Of a DNA stretch of 64,000 nt, positions 1 through 7,283 are shown piece by piece. Both the position numbers and the translations under genes were made by a program. Numbering within the stretch: the stretch's first letter is position 1; each line of letters begins with the position of its first letter. The notes under the pieces are model-generated. The model worked only from the letters and a program-made list of their open reading frames with translations, ran no database searches and was not told the DNA's origin. This stretch comes from Aldehydirespirator sp965204415 (GTDB lineage Bacteria; Actinomycetota; Acidimicrobiia; Acidimicrobiales; Aldehydirespiratoraceae), in NCBI GenBank assembly GCA_965204415.1, contig CBDBEL010000004.1, positions 992,001 through 1,056,000 of the forward strand, in the 5' to 3' direction.

Positions 1-2
1 GT

Positions 3-254
3 ATGACGATGTTGAGCTTCAGGGTCGAGCCCGGAGAGGCCGCCCGAGCCCGGGAGATGGCCGACGCCCTCGGAATTCCCCAATCAGAGATGATCCGCGA
101 GGCGCTGCGGCGCCATCTCAATGCGCTCGCCGCGCAACGAGACGCCGACGCATACGAGGCGAACCCGCTCACCCCGCAGGAAATGTCACTGATGGAGGCC
201 GAGCACTGGGCACCAGCTGAAGACTGGTCCGACTGGGCCGATGCAACGCGGTGA
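3..254 (+). CDS. Ribbon-helix-helix antitoxin of a MazEF-type pair
   Basis: An 83-residue protein whose first 45 residues read as a ribbon-helix-helix DNA-binding fold: a strand (MLSFRVEPGEA) followed by two helices around GIPQSEMIREALRRHL. The acidic, Trp-rich tail (EHWAPAEDWSDW) is where antitoxins of this type usually hold the toxin. The gene overlaps the following MazF-like gene by 14 bases in the usual antitoxin-first order, so it is inferred to neutralise that toxin and repress the shared promoter. The ATG lies two bases from the window edge, so promoter and ribosome site are unseen and a start further upstream cannot be excluded. Confidence 0.8.
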   Translation: MTMLSFRVEPGEAARAREMADALGIPQSEMIREALRRHLNALAAQRDADAYEANPLTPQEMSLMEAEHWAPAEDWSDWADATR

Positions 255-549
255 GATCTGGTTCGCCGCCACACCCGCGGGCGACCGGCCGGTGCTGGTG
301 CTAACCCGCGACCCCGTCGCGGACCGCATCGGCGCAGTCGTGGTCGCCGCGCTCACCAGAACCCGCCGAGGCCTGGCCTCGGAACTGCCGCTGACCGCGG
401 CCTCCGACGGCGTCCCGTCCGACTGCGTCATCAACTTCGACACGATCCACACCCTGCCGCGGGAGGCGTTCCGCCGCCCCGTGGCGACGCTCGGTCCGGC
501 TCGGCTCGAAGAGGCCTGCCAGACGCTCAGAGCCGCTACGGGCTGCTAG
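241..549 (+). CDS. MazF/PemK-like endoribonuclease toxin
   Basis: A 102-residue protein of MazF/PemK size. It opens with MQRGEIWFAATPAGDRPVLVLTRD, the hallmark N-terminus (GEIW, then RPVLV), and has the later family features VVVAALTRTRRG and the VINFDTIHTLPREAF segment, which matches the usual C-D-Q-I-R-T-V region with Asn-Phe in place of Cys-Asp. Members cleave mRNA at short sequences and stop growth until an antitoxin binds. It is coupled to the upstream antitoxin by a 14-base overlap. A second, diverged copy of the same module lies at 13098-13660. Confidence 0.85.
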   Translation: MQRGEIWFAATPAGDRPVLVLTRDPVADRIGAVVVAALTRTRRGLASELPLTAASDGVPSDCVINFDTIHTLPREAFRRPVATLGPARLEEACQTLRAATGC

Positions 550-680
550 TAGCGAGGGCGTTGTCAAGTCCACATACACAAGGCAAGTCGCGTTCGCTGC
601 CCTGCTTGCTGTAGCGACGCTGGCCGCGACATGCGTCGGCGCGGCGCGCCGGCTGTTGGCCCGCATGCGACACTAATGAA

Positions 681-2138
681 GTGACCACGACCAGAGCCGA
701 TAGAACCAAGCTGGGCCGTTGCGATCTGCTGTTGACCGGCGGCGTTGTCGTCACAGTCGACGACGACTTCACCGTCTTCGATACCGGAGCGGTCGCAATT
801 GTCGATGACCGCATCGCCGGTGTCGGCCACCAGTCCGAGTTCGCCTCAGTCGACGCGACCCGCACCGTCGATTGCTCCGGCAAGCTGGTGATGCCGGGGC
901 TCGTCGACTGCCACAACCATCTCTTCAACAGTCTCTCCCGAGGGCTGGGAGAAGGGCTCGGACTGTGGCAGTGGCTGAGCGACTTCAAGTGGCCCTACAA
1001 CGCCACGATCAACCCCGATGAGGCTGTGGCCGCGGTTCGACTCTCAGCGCTTGAGTCCGTGCGCGCCGGAACCACAAGTGTGCTCGACCACCACTATGGC
1101 TGCGCGGATGTCGAAACCACCTTGGCGGTCGCCGAGGCCGTCGAACAGGTCGGACTTCGCGGCAGGGTGGGGAGGGGTATGGTCGGCCCGATCACCGAAG
1201 AAGCAACCGCCCAGGGGCTCGGTGAGGAACTGTTCCGCTACACCATTGACGAAGAGTTGGAGATGATGCGGGCCTGTCTTGAGTCGCGTCCTCGCGGCGG
1301 ACTGGTGGAGGTGTGCCCCGCCCCCCTGGACATCATCTACACCCCGTTCGAGCTGATCGTCGGCGCCGTCGCGCTTGCGGACGAGTTCGGAACAGGTTGG
1401 CATGCCCACTGCTCGGAGGTGCGCGAGGATCCAGAGCTGTTCCGGCAAGCGCACGGACTCCGCCCAGTCTCCTGGCTCTACCGGGAGGGACTTCTGACCG
1501 GCGCCACCCTCGCCCACACGATCTGGCTCGACGACGCCGAGATCGAGGAGTTGGGTGAGACACAGACCGGCGTTGCTCACAATCCGGTATGCAACATGTA
1601 CTTGAGCTCGGGGCCGATTCGACTCAACGATCTCCGTGCAGCAGGCGCACGCGTCGGGCTCGGCACTGATTCGGCCAATGTTGGCCACCGGCAGGACCTC
1701 TTCGAGCAGATGAAGCAATCGATCCTGCTCCAACGAGTCCACACGATGGATGCGTCGGTGATGGATGCACGCTCTGCTGTGGAGCTGGCAACGCGCGGTG
1801 GCGCTGAGTATCTCGGAATCGAAGCGGGCGTCCTAAAAGAGGGCGAGCTGGCAGATGTAATAGTCGTGGACATGTCCGGCCCCCACACCCAACCGGTCAA
1901 CGACATCCCCGCCGCGATCGCCTATTCGGCGAGCGGCCGGGACGTGACGATGACCATTGTTGGGGGAAGCGTCGTCTACGAAGACGGACAGAGCACAACT
2001 GTCAGTGATGAGGACATCATCGAAGAGGCACGATCGCGGGCCCACGAGTTACTGACCAGAGCGGGCCTGCCGCACGCCGGACATCGCTTCCCAGCTCAGA
2101 AGCCCAGTGAGCAGAGCGCGCGACGAATACCGACCTAG
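681..2138 (+). CDS. Amidohydrolase (cytosine/SAH-deaminase/chlorohydrolase type)
   Basis: A 485-residue metal-dependent hydrolase of the amidohydrolase superfamily. The N-terminal beta-sandwich edge (DLLLTGGVVVTVDDD) leads to the metal motif CHNHLF (His78, His80). A third His lies in WHAHCSEV near 241, the TLAHTIWLDD helix follows near 275, and the catalytic Asp is in GLGTDSANVG near 329. The pattern matches the subgroup of MTA/SAH deaminases, guanine deaminase and atrazine chlorohydrolase; the substrate cannot be fixed from sequence. The GTG start at 681 has no clear Shine-Dalgarno. It stands alone, and ahcY is 50 kb away, so a role in S-adenosylhomocysteine turnover is only a possibility. 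Confidence 0.85.
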   Translation: MTTTRADRTKLGRCDLLLTGGVVVTVDDDFTVFDTGAVAIVDDRIAGVGHQSEFASVDATRTVDCSGKLVMPGLVDCHNHLFNSLSRGLGEGLGLWQWLSDFKWPYNATINPDEAVAAVRLSALESVRAGTTSVLDHHYGCADVETTLAVAEAVEQVGLRGRVGRGMVGPITEEATAQGLGEELFRYTIDEELEMMRACLESRPRGGLVEVCPAPLDIIYTPFELIVGAVALADEFGTGWHAHCSEVREDPELFRQAHGLRPVSWLYREGLLTGATLAHTIWLDDAEIEELGETQTGVAHNPVCNMYLSSGPIRLNDLRAAGARVGLGTDSANVGHRQDLFEQMKQSILLQRVHTMDASVMDARSAVELATRGGAEYLGIEAGVLKEGELADVIVVDMSGPHTQPVNDIPAAIAYSASGRDVTMTIVGGSVVYEDGQSTTVSDEDIIEEARSRAHELLTRAGLPHAGHRFPAQKPSEQSARRIPT

Positions 2139-2176
2139 TTTCCAGGCTGATTCCGGCGGCAGAAGTTGCCAGGTAG

Positions 2177-2503
2177 ATACGTCGAGGGGTCTACGGCCGC
2201 CGCCGGGTCGGGGCCCGCTCCCGGACGCAGCTGCCGGCCGCGGCGCTCAGTGCCTTGCCGTGGCGGGTCGCAGGGCCTGGCGCCGGCAGCACCGGGCCCG
2301 CCGTCATCAACCAGATCGGCTGGAGCACCCAGGTGTCGCCGCGTCCTTGGGTGGCCGTCGTGGGACGGCCGCCACGATGCCCAGAGAGTGGCGCGGTGTT
2401 CGTCGGGCGCTCCAACACCACACGCCTGGACCTGCGGCGATGGGAGGTGTCGCTGCTTGAGGAGACCCTCGATCACGGCCTCCAGCGTGTCGGCCGAAGT
2501 TGA
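2177..2503 (+). pseudogene. Remnant of an AbiEi/DUF6088-like antitoxin
   Basis: No intact gene fits between the amidohydrolase and the RES toxin, but one frame is open from just after a TAG (2174) to a TGA (2501-2503). It reads IRRGVYGRR, then WRVAGPGAGSTGPAVINQIG, WSTQVSP, VGRSNTTRLDLRRWEVSLLE. The order RRGVY, GPxGxGPA, LGWSTQVP, RSNRRR, EVxLLE recalls the central part of AbiEi-type (DUF6088-like) antitoxins. The N-terminal winged helix and the C-terminus are missing and no convincing start exists, so this is read as a decayed fragment. The family call rests on recalled patterns. Confidence 0.4.
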
Positions 2504-2524
2504 CGGTGTCCGTGGGTGCCGTTG

Positions 2525-3031
2525 TCACCACCAGTCGTCGAAGGTGCGTCTCGATCTCTGCTCCGCGGCGGCGCCGCGGGGGAACCATGCCAGTTCTCGG
2601 TCGCCGCCAGCGGCCGCGGACCGGTAGTCGACACCGTCAAGGCCAGCCTCGAAGACTGCTTGGCCGATGGGCTGGCAGGCGCTGTGGGGTATGAGGCTGC
2701 CGTCGGCGTTGTGGGGGTAGGTGTGCGGCAGCCCGAGAGATGCGAGCCCGTCACCGGAATAGGCATCGGCTGCCTGCCCAGCGGGCACGGTGACCTCTAC
2801 TAGCACGGGCGCGGTCGCAGGGTCGAAGTCTTCTGGACCGTAGGCCAGTCCCGCATAGCGACGCAGGACGTTGGCCCGCGCGGTCTCTTCGTCTCGGTTC
2901 AGGTACAGACACTCCATCCCCGGTGGGTTCCAGCGCTGGCCCCGCGAGGCCGCGTAGGACGGGTTTAGCGGATCGTCCCAATCGGGCTCGGCGACGCGGC
3001 AGTAGATGCCCTCGATCGCGACGGTCTGCAC
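2525..3031 (-). CDS. RES-domain toxin
   Basis: A 168-residue RES-domain protein. It shows IYCRVAEP (Arg12), the RWNPPG segment, LYLNRDEETARANVLRRY (Glu48/49) and GVDYRSAAAGG, the Arg, Glu and Ser landmarks that name the family, and it has the usual toxin length. Characterised RES toxins degrade NAD+ and arrest growth. The GTG start is 3 bases after the stop of the Xre-like antitoxin, so the two are co-transcribed with the antitoxin first, as in described RES-Xre modules. The family is clear; activity is inferred. Confidence 0.88.
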   Translation of the reverse strand: MQTVAIEGIYCRVAEPDWDDPLNPSYAASRGQRWNPPGMECLYLNRDEETARANVLRRYAGLAYGPEDFDPATAPVLVEVTVPAGQAADAYSGDGLASLGLPHTYPHNADGSLIPHSACQPIGQAVFEAGLDGVDYRSAAAGGDRELAWFPRGAAAEQRSRRTFDDWW

Positions 3032-3034
3032 AGC

Positions 3035-3796
3035 TCAGGCGACACGCGTGTAGTCGAAGCTGTCCTTGACGGATCGCAGCAGCCACTCGTGGTCATCGTC
3101 GGCGATGACCTCAAGCATGCTGCGCCCGCCGTAGCCGTCGGCGCTGCGACGCACGACCACCGCCGCCATCCCGTCTCGAAGCCGGTAGCTGAGGATGTCC
3201 GCGATCTCTGCTAGAGCGCCGATCTTGGCGATGCGATCAGCGGGCGGCCCTGCCAGCAGCCACTTCTCGACTGCCTGGCGCTTCACGCCCATCAGGTCTG
3301 CGATGTCGCTGCTCGAGAGGTCCAGCGTCGTCATGGCCCGACGCAGCGGAGAGGCGCTGCGCTGCTCGTGCTCGGCTGCCGCCATCGTCTTGAGGAACCA
3401 AGCGAAGCGATGCTCGTCGATGTCGCGGCGAGCTCGCACGCATTGGTGGGGAAGCCCGCCGGCGAAGCCCCGCAGACGGTCGACCAGCACCGTGATTGCG
3501 CCCCGCCCGTCACACGACGGTGCGACCCAGGGCACCTCGACACAGCTGCGCAGAAGGAGCCCGTACATCACCACCGGAGCGGGCATCGCCTCAGGGCATC
3601 GGGCGGGCAGGCCGGTCAGGGCGCGCGCCGCGGCGTCGGTGAACACGAAGTAGCGCCGGACCGTCGTACGATCCGCTCGGGCCGGAAGACGTGGAACGAG
3701 ATGGTCGAGCGCCGCCACCACATCAGGAAGCAGCTTGCAGGCCGCTTCTGACCCGGCTACCAAATCGCCTTCAATCAGGTCTTCGAGTACTGTCAC
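3035..3796 (-). CDS. Xre-type antitoxin of RES toxin
   Basis: A 253-residue protein directly upstream of the RES toxin. Residues about 165-205 contain a helix-turn-helix (LSSSDIADLMGVKRQAVEKWL); the last 40 residues (SMLEVIADDDHEWLLRSVKD) occupy the place of the toxin-binding tail. It is longer than the common 140-160 residue Xre antitoxins, with an N-terminal extension of about 150 residues of unknown role. It is inferred to repress the operon and neutralise the toxin. The start is GTG; a TATAGA hexamer lies only 9-14 bases upstream, so the mRNA may have almost no leader. Confidence 0.78.
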   Translation of the reverse strand: MTVLEDLIEGDLVAGSEAACKLLPDVVAALDHLVPRLPARADRTTVRRYFVFTDAAARALTGLPARCPEAMPAPVVMYGLLLRSCVEVPWVAPSCDGRGAITVLVDRLRGFAGGLPHQCVRARRDIDEHRFAWFLKTMAAAEHEQRSASPLRRAMTTLDLSSSDIADLMGVKRQAVEKWLLAGPPADRIAKIGALAEIADILSYRLRDGMAAVVVRRSADGYGGRSMLEVIADDDHEWLLRSVKDSFDYTRVA

Positions 3797-3833
3797 ACGA
3801 ACAGTCTATAGCAACTAATACGCAACCGTAAGA
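3797..3833 (-). promoter_or_regulatory. Probable promoter/operator of the RES-Xre operon
   Basis: An AT-rich patch directly before the GTG. Read on the minus strand it holds TATAGA (3810-3805) as a -10 candidate and two direct GTTGC repeats 11 bases apart further upstream, a possible site for the autoregulatory Xre protein. The -35 is weak. Transcription would begin about 2-3 bases before the start codon. Confidence 0.35.
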
Positions 3834-4113
3834 GGTTCCATGAGCGCGGCGGGCCGCTCAGAGCCAGCGGTTCCCGGACGTGCCGCCGGACCACCACGCC
3901 TTCGGGGTTTGAGCCGGTCGATGGGGTCGTCAACTCGCCTGTGGTCACAGGGCAGGACTCGCGGACGGGCTCCGGCGGGCGGCTGCCGTGATGGGCTGCC
4001 GCGATATGGTGAGCCCGGCGGCCACGGTCACGAACGGGAGACAGCGAATGGCCCGGATTCTGTGGATCAACCCTGCCGGCCCCCGTCCCTGAGCCGCCGG
4101 AAGGACTCTGAAC
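3834..4113. other. Gene-free stretch upstream of the M20 peptidase
   Basis: Together with the promoter patch beside it this makes about 317 bases without a gene between divergent genes. All frames are low-complexity, GC-driven readings. The only supportable element is a Shine-Dalgarno (GGAAGGA, near 4098-4104) for the downstream peptidase. No repeat, RNA gene or remnant was recognised. Confidence 0.5.
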
Positions 4114-5550
4114 ATGGACAGGGACGCGGTCTCGGGCCTGGTCGCGGGGTGCTGGCGAGACGAGATCGTCGGAGAGCTCGAGCGCTACATCGCGATACCG
4201 GCGCTGTCGCCGGCCTTCGACGCCAGCTGGGAGGAGGCGGGCCACATCGAGGCCGCGGTGCGGCAGGTGTCGGCCTGGATGTCGTCGCGGCCGGTGGCTG
4301 GGATGACGGTGGACGTGCAGCGCCTCCCGGGGCGCACCCCGCTGATCGTCGCCGAGGTTGAGCCGTTCGGTGTGCAGCCCGCCGGCCGCTCCCGCGAGTC
4401 CACGGTGGTGCTCTACGGGCACCTGGACAAGCAGCCGGAGATGACGGGATGGCGCGACGGGCTCGGGCCGTGGACCCCGGTGCGCGACGGCGACCGGCTC
4501 TACGGTCGGGGCGGCGCCGACGACGGCTACGCGGCCTACGCCAGCATCGCCGCCATCGAGGCGGTCCAGGCCGGCGGAGGGCGCCACAGCCGGTGCCTGG
4601 TGCTGATCGAGGCCTCCGAGGAGTCCGGCAGTCCCGACCTGACGGCCCACCTCGACGCGCTCGGGGAGCGGCTCGGGGATGTGGCCCTGCTGGTGTGTCT
4701 CGACTCCGGCTGCGCGACCTACGACACGATGTGGCTGACCACGTCGCTGCGGGGATTGGTGGAGGCGACGCTGCGGGTGGACGTGATCGCCGAGGGCTGG
4801 CACAGCGGCATGGCCAGCGGTCTGGTGCCGTCGTCGTTCCGGCTGGCTCGCATCCTGCTGGACCGCATCGAGGACTCCGCCAGCGGGAGGGTGCTGCTGG
4901 ACTCGGCCAATGTCGAGATCCCGGCCCACCGGGTGGCGGAGGCTGGCGCCATGGCGGAGTTGCTCGGCGGCACCGGCGAGGACTTCGGCCTGATCGGGGA
5001 GCTGCAGTTGATGGAGGAGGACCCCGCCGAGGGACTGCTGGCCCGCACGTGGCGCCCCGCTCTCAGCGTCACCGGAGCCGACGGCCTGCCACCGGCCGCG
5101 TCGGCAGGGAACGTCCTGCGGCCCTACACCTCGCTCAAGCTCAGCCTGCGCCTGCCGCCGACCGCGGCCTCCTCCGCGGCCGCGTCGGAACTGGTCGGCC
5201 TGCTCGGCTCTGATCCGCCCTTGCGGGCATCGGTGAGCGTGGAGGACATCGACTGTGCTGACGGGTGGGACGCGCCCGACTTGTCGCCATGGCTCGCGGA
5301 CGCGCTGAACGACAGTGCGAGGCACCGCTTCGGGCAGCCCATGCAGCTCTTCGGGGAGGGCGGCAGCATCCCGTTCATCGCGATGCTCGGCGAGATGTTC
5401 CCCGCGGCGCAGTTCGTGGTCACCGGGGTGCTGGGCCCGGAGTCCAACGCTCATGGACCCAACGAGTTCCTGCATGTGGCCTACGCCGAGAAGCTCACCG
5501 GCTGCATCGCCGACATCCTCAACGCGGAGGCCGCCCGCCCGCAGCGCTGA
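4114..5550 (+). CDS. M20-family metallopeptidase (dipeptidase-like)
   Basis: A 478-residue zinc-dependent peptidase of the M20 (ArgE/DapE/CPG2) family, probably cytoplasmic since no signal peptide is visible. The ligand motifs appear in order: YGHLD (His about 103), RGGADDGY (bridging Asp about 137), the catalytic/ligand pair ASEESG (Glu about 169-170), CLDSG (Asp about 196) and a terminal NEFLH (His about 453). The GWHSG dimerisation-domain segment is near residue 229. The ATG has a good upstream GGAAGGA. The gene converges with the M29-like gene, 6 bases apart, and lies near a peptide importer, consistent with hydrolysis of imported peptides. Substrate unknown. Confidence 0.87.
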   Translation: MDRDAVSGLVAGCWRDEIVGELERYIAIPALSPAFDASWEEAGHIEAAVRQVSAWMSSRPVAGMTVDVQRLPGRTPLIVAEVEPFGVQPAGRSRESTVVLYGHLDKQPEMTGWRDGLGPWTPVRDGDRLYGRGGADDGYAAYASIAAIEAVQAGGGRHSRCLVLIEASEESGSPDLTAHLDALGERLGDVALLVCLDSGCATYDTMWLTTSLRGLVEATLRVDVIAEGWHSGMASGLVPSSFRLARILLDRIEDSASGRVLLDSANVEIPAHRVAEAGAMAELLGGTGEDFGLIGELQLMEEDPAEGLLARTWRPALSVTGADGLPPAASAGNVLRPYTSLKLSLRLPPTAASSAAASELVGLLGSDPPLRASVSVEDIDCADGWDAPDLSPWLADALNDSARHRFGQPMQLFGEGGSIPFIAMLGEMFPAAQFVVTGVLGPESNAHGPNEFLHVAYAEKLTGCIADILNAEAARPQR

Positions 5551-5556
5551 TCGCGG

Positions 5557-6585
5557 TCAGGCGGTCAGACGATCCGTCAACGCCGCGATCTCGGGGTCGA
5601 CGTAGACGCCGTCGGCTTGGATCTGGTGGTCGTCGAGCCAAACCGACGGGCTCAGCACCACGCCGTCGGAGTGCACTGGGGAGCCGAGTTCGATGGCGCC
5701 GATGCCGATCTGCACGCACCCGAAGATCCGCTCGTCCTCCAGGATCCGTCCCGAGGGCCTCTGGACGCCCGGGTTGAACCCGTAGCAGAAGTGGTCGAAC
5801 AGCAGAGCCTCGGCGTTGCCGGAGGAGCGCAGCCACTGTTCGTAGAGCTTGGCCTCGGGTCCCCCTGAGAACCCGGTCGCGTATCCGTCCACGATGGTCA
5901 TCACGATCGGCTCGTTCAGCAGCCCGAGACTGTCGGGAGGCCATGCCGCCCCGTCGAAGACCAGCGTTCCGTTGGCCGACTCCCGTACGACCATGCACCC
6001 GGATTGGCCGCCGAGCATCTGGGGCCACCCGCGGTCGGTGGGCGGGTCCTCCCAGAACGGGTCGCCCGCGGGGTCGATGGCCATGGTGATGTCGCAGCCC
6101 GCGGGGTTGGTCAGCCGCAGCGTGTCGACCGCCTGCGACCTCCGGTACAGCAGCGTCTTGACCTCCTCCAGCAGGGCGTTGTCGACCTGGCCGATGGTGC
6201 GGACCATCATGTCCACGTCCATGCCGGTCAATTCCACGTAGACGCAGCCGTTGGCGAGGGCGGCATCGTAGGCGGCGCTGTAGAGGTGGTACCCGACCGA
6301 GAAGTTGATCCAGTGCCGGGCCCGCAGCGCCGCTCCGGCCACCGGCTCGGGCACCGGCCCCACGGGAACGCCGGTCGGGTAGGTCATCACGGTGGGCACC
6401 GCGCCGAGTGCGTGCGCCGCGGCCGCGGTGGCTCTCGCGACCCGCTGGTCAGCTTGGCTGTCGGCGGTGATGAGCACCTGGTCGCCGGGCTCTACCGGCC
6501 GCACATCGGTCAGGAGCACGCGGGCGGCGTGGTGCAACTCGAATCCGGCGAACTCCGGTGTCGCCTCGGTCCCCAACGTGCTCAT
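5557..6585 (-). CDS. M29 aminopeptidase-like / dihydroxypyridine-dioxygenase-like metalloenzyme
   Basis: A 342-residue protein resembling the C-terminal domain of the M29 (AmpS/AmpT) aminopeptidases and the related 2,5-dihydroxypyridine dioxygenases. Supporting segments are the N-terminal GDQVLITADSQADQRVARA, the middle VYVELTGMDVDMM, and the metal region HFCYGFNPGV, IGIGAIELGSPVHSDGVVLSP and SVWLDDHQIQADG. His and Asp residues there could bind metal, but the exact M29 ligand set cannot be confirmed by eye. Downstream of the Lrp-type regulator on the same strand, 42 bases apart, it may be co-transcribed with it. Peptidase or ring-cleaving dioxygenase cannot be decided here. Confidence 0.6.
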   Translation of the reverse strand: MSTLGTEATPEFAGFELHHAARVLLTDVRPVEPGDQVLITADSQADQRVARATAAAAHALGAVPTVMTYPTGVPVGPVPEPVAGAALRARHWINFSVGYHLYSAAYDAALANGCVYVELTGMDVDMMVRTIGQVDNALLEEVKTLLYRRSQAVDTLRLTNPAGCDITMAIDPAGDPFWEDPPTDRGWPQMLGGQSGCMVVRESANGTLVFDGAAWPPDSLGLLNEPIVMTIVDGYATGFSGGPEAKLYEQWLRSSGNAEALLFDHFCYGFNPGVQRPSGRILEDERIFGCVQIGIGAIELGSPVHSDGVVLSPSVWLDDHQIQADGVYVDPEIAALTDRLTA

Positions 6586-6627
6586 TGCTTCTCCTTCGTG
6601 CGCGGGTCGTTCATGTCAGTGGTGGTC

Positions 6628-7146
6628 CTACCTCGGCGGGTTGCGTTTGACCGGTCCGGAACCTTCTTCGGCGGAGGTGGCGACTGGGCCGTTGAGCAGC
6701 TCCGTGAGGTTGATGTCTGACTCGTACTTGATGTCGGTGATCAGGTAGGAGGTGACCGACAGCACCCCGTCGATGGCTTGGATCTCGTGGTGCAGCACCT
6801 GTTCGAGGTGGGACACGTCGCGGCAGAAGGCGTCCACCATGAGGTCGTGATCGCCGGCGAGGGTCGCGATGTAGCCGGTGGAGCCCAGAGCGGCGAGCTC
6901 CTCGGTGACTTGTGCGAGCTTGCCGGGCTCGACCCTCAGCAGGAAGGTTGCGGCGAGGCCGATTCCGGCTCGGCGCGGGTCGAGCCACACCCTGAGGTGC
7001 AGGGAGCCTGAGTCGCGCATGGCCGTGATCCGGTTGCGCACTGTGCTGATCGACACGCCCACGGCTTTGGAGATCTCGCTGTAGGTGGCGCGTGCGTCTC
7101 CGCTGAGGACCTTGAGGATGGCCTGGTCTAGGTCATCTAGCTTCAA
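6628..7146 (-). CDS. Lrp/AsnC-family transcriptional regulator
   Basis: A 172-residue feast/famine regulator. The N-terminal helix-turn-helix (LDDLDQAILKVL through ISKAVGVSISTVRNRI, residues 1-50) is followed by the RAM ligand domain (GDHDLMVDAFCRDVSHLEQVL, residues about 95-135) and an extra polar tail of about 20 residues. The start must be TTG at 7146, since an in-frame TAG lies four codons upstream. It is divergent from the peptide-binding lipoprotein gene and heads the M29-like gene, so it probably controls both in response to an amino acid or peptide. A 10-bp palindrome in the shared region is a candidate site. Confidence 0.87.
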   Translation of the reverse strand: MKLDDLDQAILKVLSGDARATYSEISKAVGVSISTVRNRITAMRDSGSLHLRVWLDPRRAGIGLAATFLLRVEPGKLAQVTEELAALGSTGYIATLAGDHDLMVDAFCRDVSHLEQVLHHEIQAIDGVLSVTSYLITDIKYESDINLTELLNGPVATSAEEGSGPVKRNPPR

Positions 7147-7196
7147 CTCTTGGACTTTCTATGGGTCTTTACACTAGGATTTGCGACGATATAGGC

Positions 7197-7206
7197 AGCA
7201 TATGCT
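7197..7206. promoter_or_regulatory. Palindrome AGCATATGCT, candidate regulator site
   Basis: A perfect 10-bp palindrome in the AT-rich interval between the divergent Lrp-type gene and the importer operon. Lrp-family sites are often degenerate palindromes of similar length. It may also overlap the importer promoter. No binding evidence. Confidence 0.35.
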
Positions 7207-7283
7207 AATATCTTGTGGCGACGAAGCCGCCCGCGTGGTGGCTTGGATCATACGTCGGGACTGGAGCGAGGAGGGGCCTTCCC

